Source: Eubacteriaceae bacterium
GTDB taxonomy: Bacteria > Bacillota > Clostridia > Eubacteriales > Alkalibacteraceae
Length of the DNA: 6,581 nucleotides
NCBI GenBank assembly: GCA_003446375.1
Contig: DMAW01000064.1
Coordinates: forward strand, 1-6,581
Direction of reading: 5' to 3'
Shown: positions 1 to 5,372 of the stretch, one piece after another
How the letters are laid out: every line of letters starts with the position of its first letter
Numbering within the stretch: position 1 is the stretch's first letter
Position numbers and translations under genes: made by a program
Notes under the pieces: model-generated
Seen by the model: the letters and a program-made list of their open reading frames with translations, nothing else
The model's database searches: none
Told to the model about the DNA's origin: nothing

Positions 1-70
1 AGGTAAAAGACTATCCCTTTTGTTGTTTTATCAAGGTTTATAGACGACATGGATCTTAAATATTTTCTTA

Positions 71-100
71 TTTCCAGTTAAAACGCAAACATGTTATAAT
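71..100 (+). promoter_or_regulatory. Promoter of the comFB-niaR-UPF0182-serS block
   Basis: A perfect -10 hexamer TATAAT lies at 95-100, preceded by TG at 92-93, which makes it an extended -10. The best -35 is TTTCCA at 71-76 (four of six consensus positions) with an 18-nt spacer. Transcription should begin near 106-108, leaving a leader of about 15 nt before the first start codon. No other promoter of this quality was seen between the four genes, which have gaps of 33 nt or less. The -10 is strong and the -35 is weak. Confidence 0.7.
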
Positions 101-108
101 GATATGAT

Positions 109-116
109 AGGAGGGG
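109..116 (+). promoter_or_regulatory. Ribosome binding site that sets the comFB-family start
   Basis: AGGAGGGG lies 5 nt before the ATG at 122. An upstream in-frame ATG at 104 would put this site inside the coding region and would lie at or before the predicted transcription start, so it is unlikely to be used. Confidence 0.85.
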
Positions 117-121
117 TTAAA

Positions 122-403
122 ATGATTAATGACAATATGCATCTGAAAAATTTTACAGAAATATTGGTAGATGAAGCAATAAATAAGCTTTGGATAAATT
201 ACGATGGGAAATGTAAATGTGATAGATGCAGAATGGATATAAAGGCGATTGCATTAAATCATTTGCCACCTAAATATACAGTAACAGATAAAGGAGAAGT
301 CTTTGCAAAGCTTAACTCTTTTAAAAATCAAATTTATGTAGATATAACGAAAGAGGTTGTAAGCGCTATGGAAACAGTAAAAAGAAAGCCTTCCCACGAG
401 TAA
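122..403 (+). CDS. ComFB-family protein (late competence family, possible cyclic-dinucleotide receptor)
   Basis: Small soluble protein of 93 residues that matches the ComFB family. The visible signature is a cysteine cluster (C31, C33, C36) followed by DIKAIALNHLPPKY at 39-52 and a G58-E-x-F-A-K-L-N block. The family was named for Bacillus subtilis comFB, which lies in the comF DNA-uptake operon, although many members occur outside competence loci, as here. From memory, recent work proposes ComFB proteins as receptors for c-di-AMP and c-di-GMP; whether that holds for this protein is inference. The cysteines could bind a metal. It is the first gene of the block, and niaR starts 16 nt after its stop codon. 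Family assignment is firm, function is not. Confidence 0.85.
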   Translation: MINDNMHLKNFTEILVDEAINKLWINYDGKCKCDRCRMDIKAIALNHLPPKYTVTDKGEVFAKLNSFKNQIYVDITKEVVSAMETVKRKPSHE

Positions 404-405
404 AC

Positions 406-414
406 AAAGGGTGA
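406..414 (+). promoter_or_regulatory. Ribosome binding site that sets the niaR start
   Basis: AAAGGGTGA matches most of the anti-Shine-Dalgarno complement and ends 5 nt before the ATG at 420. The upstream GTG at 411 falls inside this site, so the ATG at 420 is the better start. Confidence 0.75.
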
Positions 415-419
415 ATCAT

Positions 420-935
420 ATGAACAGCTTAAAAAGAAAAGAAGAAATCTTAAAATTGTTGAAAAAAAGTGATGTGCCAATTTCAGGTACAGATATTGCA
501 GAAAAATTCGGTGTTAGTCGTCAAATCATAGTTCAGGACATAGCACTTATAAGAGCAGAAGGAAATCAAATAATTGCTACTTCAAAGGGATATATGTACC
601 CCAAATTCCAAAAGAATGCGATACATAAAACTGTTGCAGTAAAACATGGATCAGGCATGATGGCTGAAGAATTATATATAATGATAGATTACGGAGCGAA
701 GATCTTAGACATAACCGTTGAACATCCTGTATATGGTGAAATCAAAGCCAATCTAATGTTATCTACAAAAGAAGATATTGATTTGTTTGTAGAAGAATTC
801 AATAAATCGAAAGCAGAACCTTTGTCAGTTGTGACTAATGGAGTTCATTTGCATACAATAGAAGTACCGAGCAACAAAATATATGAACTTATAAAGACGG
901 CACTCAAGGATAAAGGCTTCTTGTTAGAATACTGA
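420..935 (+). CDS. niaR: NiaR, niacin-responsive transcriptional repressor (HTH plus 3H domain)
   Basis: Repressor of NAD synthesis and niacin uptake genes in characterised Firmicute and Thermotoga relatives. It has 171 residues, normal for the family. Residues 4-60 form an HTH_11 winged helix, with recognition-helix residues GVSRQIIVQDIALIR at 31-45. Residues about 68-171 form the 3H domain. H76, E84, H143 and H145 match in spacing the metal ligands of Thermotoga TM1602 (His79, Glu87, His144, His146, from memory), so the metal and effector site looks intact. No NAD biosynthesis or niacin transporter gene is in this window, so regulated genes should lie elsewhere. It is packed between the comFB-family gene and the UPF0182 gene, only 7 nt before the latter. 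Confidence 0.9.
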   Translation: MNSLKRKEEILKLLKKSDVPISGTDIAEKFGVSRQIIVQDIALIRAEGNQIIATSKGYMYPKFQKNAIHKTVAVKHGSGMMAEELYIMIDYGAKILDITVEHPVYGEIKANLMLSTKEDIDLFVEEFNKSKAEPLSVVTNGVHLHTIEVPSNKIYELIKTALKDKGFLLEY

Positions 936-942
936 GAAAGGA

Positions 943-3687
943 ATGATACATATCAATAAAAGCAATAAAGTATTAACGATAATAATTTTGATATTAGGAA
1001 TTATAGGAGGTGCATTCGCACTTTCTTCAAGATTTTACATTGATTATCTATGGTTTGCTGAAATGGGGTATACTCAAGTTTTCTTAAAGGAGATTGTAAC
1101 AAAAACACAGATTTTCATCCCAATGTTCATAGCTTTGACAATTATCGTATATTTCTATTTTGAGTTTTTAAAAAAAGTCGCGCTACAAGGTAAAGTTATA
1201 ACTATCATTAAAAAAAAGGTTGACATAATTCCATTAGGAGCTTCAACAGTACTTTCTTTCGTAATAACCTTTCTTGCTACAAATGCACTTTGGTATAAAC
1301 TTCTTGAGTTTATTAATGCGGAACCATTTAATGTAAAAGACCCTATATTTGGGAAAGATATTTCTTTTTACGTATTCAAACTTCCTTTTTTAGATAGCTT
1401 GCATGCAGTTCTATCCAGTATCTTATTTTTAGTTTTTATTTCAACTATAATATTTACCGCAGGCTATTACTTATCTAAAAGTGCAGTACAGGTTGAAGTG
1501 GGGGAAGAGAAAAGACCTGATCTTAAAAAGTTCTTTATTCAGCTAGGAAAGATAATGACAAAGCAGATAGGAGTCTTCATCGGTCTATTTTTTTTATTAG
1601 CTGCATTTGGGTACTACTTGCAATCATTAGAGCTATTATATTCTCCATCGGGGATTTCATTTGGAGCAGGATATACAGATTCGGTTATAAGATTAAGGTT
1701 ATATCAAGTCTTGATGTACATGTCAATTGGTGCATCGGTGATATCTATAGTTGCAGGGTTTAGAAGAAAACTTAAGCTGTTTTTTATTGCCCCAACATTG
1801 ATAATTGTTGTATCTTTTTTAGGTGGAGTAGTTGGACTTATCGTAGAAAATTACGTCGTAGTCCCAAATCAGTTTGGAAAAGAAGAACAATATTTAAAAA
1901 GACATATTGAATACACGAGAAAAGCTTATGGGATTGAAAATGTTAGGGTTCAGGAGTTTTCTGCACAGCAAGACATAACGATAGAAGACATTGAGGAGAA
2001 TGATCTGACAATAAAAAATATTCCAATAAATGATTATAGGCCGACCCTTGATATGTACAATTCAATCCAAGGGTTCAGGATTTATTATGAGTTCAACGAT
2101 GTAGATATAGATAGATACATAATTGACGGTGAATATACTCAAGTCTTTATATCTGCCAGGGAAATGAATAATGATAAACTTGAGGAAAACGCAAAAACAT
2201 GGATAAACCAGCATCTTAAATATACTCATGGTTTCGGGATAGCGGTTTCGCCGGTTAATAAAGTAAATGAAGTAGGACAGCCGGATTTAACTGTAAAGGA
2301 CATACCTCCTCGATCCACTTCACCGGAAATTCAAGTAGATGAACCTAGAATTTATTTTGGAGAAAGCACTAACACTTATGCGATAACAAATGCTAAAACG
2401 GCAGAGTTTGATTATCCGGAAGGCAGTGATAATCAAGAAAATTTTTATGAAGGAACTGCAGGAATCAGCTTAAATCTCTTAAACCGCCTAGCATTTGCTA
2501 TACAAGAAAGTGATTTGAAGATACTTTTATCTTCTGAAATTACTTCAGAGAGCAAAATTTTGATAAAAAGAAATATCGCGGAAAGAATAAGTGAGATAGC
2601 ACCATTTTTAAGTTATGATGAAGACCCATATATAGTTGCTTCTGAAGGCAAGCTCTACTGGATAATGGATGCATTTACAGTGAGCAATAGATATCCTTAT
2701 GCACAGCCATTTGATCAAGGAAATACATTTAATTATATAAGAAATTCAATTAAAGTTGTTGTAGATGCGTACAATGGAGAGGTAGTTTTTTACCAAGTTG
2801 AAGAAGATGATCCTATTGCAAATGTATATAAGAAAATATATCCAGATATATTTAAGCCTATCGATGAAATGCCACAGGATTTAAGAAGTCATGTAAGATA
2901 TTCTCAAGATATGTTCGACGTTCAGGCAGATATATACAGAACATATCATATGCAAAATACAAGAGTCTTTTATAACAAGGAAGACCAATGGGAACTTCCA
3001 AGGCAGATATACGGTTCTGAAAAGGAAGTAGAAAATATAGAGAGTACATATCTTATAATGAAACTTCCTGAAAGGGAAGCGGAATTCACATTGATGATAC
3101 CTTATACTGCAAGGCAGAAGGACAATATGGTTGCTTGGATGGCTGCAATGAATGATGGTGACAGCTACGGTGACATCATGGTATATACATTCCCTAAGCA
3201 AAGTCTCGTTTACGGACCTATGCAAATAGAACAAAGAATCGATCAGGATACTATAATATCGCCGCAACTCACTCTTTTAGGGCAGCAGGGATCACAGGTA
3301 ATTAGAGGGAATATGATGGCAATTCCGGTGGAAGAAGCCATCTTATATGTTGAACCGGTGTATATAAAGGCTCGTGACAGCGAGCGAAGCCTGCCTGAAG
3401 TCAAGAAGATAGTAGTTTCATATAAAAACAGAATAATCATGGCAGATAGCCTTCAAGAAGGATTGACTCAGATTTTTGGAGAATATGAAGATGATGATGA
3501 AAATGAAAATCCAGTAGAACAGGACTTGAGCAGTCTTATCATACAAGCGAATAGCTTATTTGAAGGTGCACAGCGGGCGCAGAGGGAAGGCAATTGGGCT
3601 GAATATGGAGAACTAATTAGTCAACTGGAAGAAGTTTTAAATCAGCTTAATGCTATACAGGAGTCCAACTCACAGTCTCAGGAGTAA
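943..3687 (+). CDS. UPF0182 family integral membrane protein, function unknown
   Basis: Large membrane protein of 914 residues, full length for UPF0182. Seven hydrophobic segments can be read at about 10-29, 55-77, 96-118, 153-177, 207-226, 254-272 and 279-301. The rest, from about 303, should lie outside the cell if the N-terminus is inside. Family-typical blocks include D133-PIFGKDISFYVF, GAGYTDSV at 241-248, a VVVPNQF junction near 305-311, and AKTWINQHLKYTHGFG ending near 432 and followed by SPVN. An acidic linker (about 847-861, EYEDDDENENPVEQD) leads to a helical tail (about 865-910) containing the conserved GNWAEYGELI-type segment. No catalytic motif is recognised. The AAGGA ribosome binding site abuts the ATG, an unusually short spacing, but no better in-frame start is seen. 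The serS gene follows after 33 nt. Confidence 0.93.
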   Translation: MIHINKSNKVLTIIILILGIIGGAFALSSRFYIDYLWFAEMGYTQVFLKEIVTKTQIFIPMFIALTIIVYFYFEFLKKVALQGKVITIIKKKVDIIPLGASTVLSFVITFLATNALWYKLLEFINAEPFNVKDPIFGKDISFYVFKLPFLDSLHAVLSSILFLVFISTIIFTAGYYLSKSAVQVEVGEEKRPDLKKFFIQLGKIMTKQIGVFIGLFFLLAAFGYYLQSLELLYSPSGISFGAGYTDSVIRLRLYQVLMYMSIGASVISIVAGFRRKLKLFFIAPTLIIVVSFLGGVVGLIVENYVVVPNQFGKEEQYLKRHIEYTRKAYGIENVRVQEFSAQQDITIEDIEENDLTIKNIPINDYRPTLDMYNSIQGFRIYYEFNDVDIDRYIIDGEYTQVFISAREMNNDKLEENAKTWINQHLKYTHGFGIAVSPVNKVNEVGQPDLTVKDIPPRSTSPEIQVDEPRIYFGESTNTYAITNAKTAEFDYPEGSDNQENFYEGTAGISLNLLNRLAFAIQESDLKILLSSEITSESKILIKRNIAERISEIAPFLSYDEDPYIVASEGKLYWIMDAFTVSNRYPYAQPFDQGNTFNYIRNSIKVVVDAYNGEVVFYQVEEDDPIANVYKKIYPDIFKPIDEMPQDLRSHVRYSQDMFDVQADIYRTYHMQNTRVFYNKEDQWELPRQIYGSEKEVENIESTYLIMKLPEREAEFTLMIPYTARQKDNMVAWMAAMNDGDSYGDIMVYTFPKQSLVYGPMQIEQRIDQDTIISPQLTLLGQQGSQVIRGNMMAIPVEEAILYVEPVYIKARDSERSLPEVKKIVVSYKNRIIMADSLQEGLTQIFGEYEDDDENENPVEQDLSSLIIQANSLFEGAQRAQREGNWAEYGELISQLEEVLNQLNAIQESNSQSQE

Positions 3688-3691
3688 TAAG

Positions 3692-3727
3692 ATGGAAAAT
3701 GCTATTGAAGGGAGATATTTATGTTAG
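3692..3727 (+). CDS. Possible 11-codon ORF overlapping the serS start
   Basis: ATG at 3692 opens MENAIEGRYLC and stops at TAG 3725-3727, overlapping the first codons of serS in another frame. A good AGGAG lies at 3680-3684, 7 nt upstream, inside the last codons of the UPF0182 gene. It contains the serS ribosome binding site, so if translated it could couple or limit serS translation. It has no serine codons, so it is not a classic attenuator leader. An ORF this short can easily arise by chance. Confidence 0.2.
   Translation: MENAIEGRYLC
3709..3714 (+). promoter_or_regulatory. Ribosome binding site of serS
   Basis: AGGGAG lies 6 nt before the ATG at 3721. The whole gap to the preceding gene is 33 nt, too short for a T-box leader, so the T-box control common for clostridial tRNA synthetase genes is absent directly upstream of serS. 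Confidence 0.8.
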
Positions 3728-4992
3728 ATATAAAAAGAATCAGGGACAACAAGGAAGAAGTAAACGAGCTTTTAAAAAGAAAAGGAGATTATGATATAAC
3801 AGAACTTTTGGAGCTTGACGACAAGAGAAGAAAGATAATTACTGAGGTAGAAGAGAAAAAAGCAGAACAAAACCGAGTTTCAAAGCTCATACCACAATAC
3901 AAAAAGGAAAAAAAAGATGTAACAGATATCTTGACTGAAATGAAAAAGCTTTCGGATGAGATAAAATCTATGGATGAAACGTTAAAAAGATTGGAAGAGA
4001 CCATAAAAAGAATGCTACTGGAGCTTCCAAACACGCCAAATCCAAATGTTAAGATAGGTAGGGATGAGAGCGAAAATGAAGAAATAAAAAAATGGGGGAC
4101 TCCAAGGGAATTTAGTTTTGAGGCGAAGCCTCATTGGGACATAGGCACTGAACTTAAATTATTGGACTTTGAAAGAGCTGCAAAAATAACTGGTGCGAGA
4201 TTTAGCATGTTTACAGGAGTTGGAGCCAAGCTTGAAAGAGCTATAATAAATTTCATGCTGTCAGTACATACGGAAGGTGGAAAGTATACTGAAGTGTCGA
4301 CACCTTTTATGGTCAACAGAGATTCGATGACAGGGACTGGCCAACTGCCAAAGTTTGAAGATGATGCTTTTAGAGTCATTGAAGATAGAGATCTGTTTTT
4401 AATTCCTACAGCTGAAGTGCCTGTAACAAATTTGCATAGAGATGAAATACTTGAAGAAACTCAGCTTCCAATTTATTATACAGCGTATTCACCATGTTTT
4501 AGAAAAGAAGCAGGTTCGGCAGGTAGAGATACCAGAGGTCTTATCAGAAATCATCAGTTTGACAAAGTAGAGATAGTTAAGTTCTCGCATCCGGAGTCTT
4601 CTTACGAAGAACATGAAAAGCTCACGGCTGATGCAGAAAGCATATTACAGCTCCTTAAACTTCCTTATAGGATAGTGGAACTATGTACTGGTGATATGAC
4701 ATTCTCATCTGCGAAGACTTATGATATTGAAGTGTGGATGCCTAGCTACGGTAGATATGTGGAGATAAGCTCGTGCTCGAATTTTGAAGATTACCAGGCA
4801 AGACGTGCCAATATAAGGTTTAGAGATGGGCAAACCGGAAAGACCCGTTTTGTTCACACTTTAAACGGCTCAGGATTAGCTGTAGGAAGAACCTTTGCGG
4901 CAATTCTTGAAAATTACCAAAATGAAGATGGAAGTGTCACTATGCCGGAAGTACTCGTGAACTTCATGGGCGGCATGAAAGCAATTAAGTAA
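3721..4992 (+). CDS. serS: Serine--tRNA ligase
   Basis: Class II aminoacyl-tRNA synthetase that charges tRNA-Ser (and tRNA-Sec where present) with serine in the cytoplasm. It has 423 residues, the usual length for bacterial SerRS. Residues about 30-100 are a charged, heptad-rich antiparallel coiled coil, which in this family binds the long variable arm of tRNA-Ser. The catalytic core has the TAEVP serine-site block at 230-234, motif 2 at F260-RKEAGSAGRDTRG, CTGDM at 322-326, and motif 3 at G383-SGLAVGR with R390. All key residues appear present. It is the last gene of the four-gene block. Two tRNA-Ser genes, its substrates, begin 123 nt downstream. Identification is secure. Confidence 0.98.
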   Translation: MLDIKRIRDNKEEVNELLKRKGDYDITELLELDDKRRKIITEVEEKKAEQNRVSKLIPQYKKEKKDVTDILTEMKKLSDEIKSMDETLKRLEETIKRMLLELPNTPNPNVKIGRDESENEEIKKWGTPREFSFEAKPHWDIGTELKLLDFERAAKITGARFSMFTGVGAKLERAIINFMLSVHTEGGKYTEVSTPFMVNRDSMTGTGQLPKFEDDAFRVIEDRDLFLIPTAEVPVTNLHRDEILEETQLPIYYTAYSPCFRKEAGSAGRDTRGLIRNHQFDKVEIVKFSHPESSYEEHEKLTADAESILQLLKLPYRIVELCTGDMTFSSAKTYDIEVWMPSYGRYVEISSCSNFEDYQARRANIRFRDGQTGKTRFVHTLNGSGLAVGRTFAAILENYQNEDGSVTMPEVLVNFMGGMKAIK

Positions 4993-5000
4993 TTAGAAGC

Positions 5001-5026
5001 CCCGCTTGAATAAGAATTCAGGCGGG
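5001..5026 (+). other. Strong hairpin after serS without a U-tract
   Basis: An 11-bp stem (5001-5011 with 5016-5026, one G-T pair) closes a 4-nt AAGA loop, starting 8 nt after the serS stop codon. The bases that follow are ACTAAAAAAATC, an A-run rather than a T-run, so it does not fit the standard intrinsic terminator model on this strand. It could stabilise the mRNA 3' end, act as a processing site, or terminate in a non-standard way. On the opposite strand no good T-run follows the stem either. Confidence 0.7.
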
Positions 5027-5070
5027 ACTAAAAAAATCATATAGAGATTAGTTATTTTTGAAAATCCTTA

Positions 5071-5099
5071 TTGACAACGCATCGCTGCGTTGGTATAAT
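5071..5099 (+). promoter_or_regulatory. Near-consensus promoter of the tRNA-Ser pair
   Basis: TTGACA at 5071-5076 and TATAAT at 5094-5099 are both perfect sigma-70/SigA hexamers with a 17-nt spacer. TG at 5091-5092 adds an extended -10. Transcription should start near 5105-5107, about 10 nt before the first mature tRNA. Such strength is typical of stable-RNA promoters. Confidence 0.93.
5075..5092. repeat. 18-bp inverted repeat inside the tRNA promoter spacer
   Basis: CAACGCA and TGCGTTG are perfect 7-bp inverted arms around TCGC. The repeat overlaps the last two bases of the -35 hexamer and the TG of the extended -10, filling nearly all of the spacer. Its geometry suits a repressor or activator operator, but no regulator is identified and it could be coincidental. 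It is more GC-rich than its surroundings. Confidence 0.6.
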
Positions 5100-5115
5100 A
5101 ACAATTGTCTCATTC

Positions 5116-5204
5116 CGAGAGGTACCGAAGTGGTCATAACGGGGCGGTCTTGAAAACCGTTAGGGTGCAAGCCCACGTGGGTTCGAATCCCACCCTCTCG
5201 GCCA
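5116..5204 (+). tRNA. tRNA-Ser (anticodon UGA)
   Basis: Full class II cloverleaf with encoded CCA. The acceptor stem pairs CGAGAGG at 5116-5122 with CCTCTCG at 5194-5200, discriminator G5201 and CCA at 5202-5204. The D stem is CCG/CGG. The anticodon loop CTTGAAA at 5149-5155 places TGA at 5151-5153. The long variable arm and the T arm (GTGGG, TTCGAAT, CCCAC) are as expected for serine. It reads UCN codons, mainly UCA and UCG, with wider reading possible if U34 is modified. It is the first tRNA of a two-gene transcript. Confidence 0.98.
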
Positions 5205-5237
5205 TTTTTTTTATTTTCAAACAAAAGCTATAGCTAT

Positions 5238-5328
5238 GGAGAAGTACTCAAGTGGCTAAAGAGGTGCCCCTGCTAAGGGTATAGGCCGGGTAACCGGTGC
5301 GAGGGTTCAAATCCCTCCTTCTCCGCCA
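5238..5328 (+). tRNA. tRNA-Ser (anticodon GCU)
   Basis: Class II cloverleaf with encoded CCA. The acceptor stem pairs GGAGAAG at 5238-5244 with CTTCTCC at 5318-5324, discriminator G5325 and CCA at 5326-5328. The anticodon loop CTGCTAA at 5270-5276 places GCT at 5272-5274, reading AGC and AGU. The variable arm has a CCGG/CCGG stem, and the T arm is GAGGG, TTCAAAT, CCCTC. Only 33 nt separate it from the first tRNA and no promoter is seen there, so the two are probably cotranscribed and cut apart by tRNA processing enzymes. Confidence 0.98.
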
Positions 5329-5341
5329 TACAAAACAAAGG

Positions 5342-5368
5342 AACCCACATTAGTGGGTTTATTTTTTT
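5342..5368 (+). terminator. Intrinsic terminator of the tRNA-Ser pair, possibly bidirectional
   Basis: AACCCAC at 5342-5348 pairs perfectly with GTGGGTT at 5353-5359 around an ATTA loop, followed by TATTTTTTT at 5360-5368. It begins 13 nt after the second tRNA. On the - strand the same stem starts 13 nt after the stop codon of the HD-GYP gene and is followed by a moderately T-rich CCTTTGTTTTG, so it may serve both converging units. Confidence 0.92.
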
Positions 5369-5372
5369 GCAA

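Noticed and set aside
1..50. A possible divergent gene start on the - strand (ATG at 48-50, open to the window edge, reading MSSINLDKTTKG) and open + frames ending at 43 and 59.
   Set aside because: Only about 17 codons are visible, no good ribosome binding site lies upstream of the - strand ATG, and neither the + tails nor the - start matches a family I recognise.
3362..3385. A short self-complementary stretch (GGCTCG ... GCGAGC) within the UPF0182 gene.
   Set aside because: It lies in the middle of a conserved reading frame, has a short stem, and shows no link to an RNA element.
2858..3440. Three overlapping - strand open frames inside the UPF0182 gene.
   Set aside because: They are antisense to a clear, family-matching coding region, lack ribosome binding sites and have no recognisable protein features.
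3789..4379. Two - strand open frames inside serS.
   Set aside because: serS is unambiguous on the + strand. These frames are low-complexity, serine- and phenylalanine-rich shadows of its lysine- and glutamate-rich coiled coil and core.
5226..5235. The palindrome AGCTATAGCT between the two tRNA genes, and the T-run at 5205-5212.
   Set aside because: The palindrome is short and AT-rich with no -35/-10 pair around it. The T-run has no dedicated hairpin before it apart from the tRNA itself, so a separate promoter or terminator is not supported.
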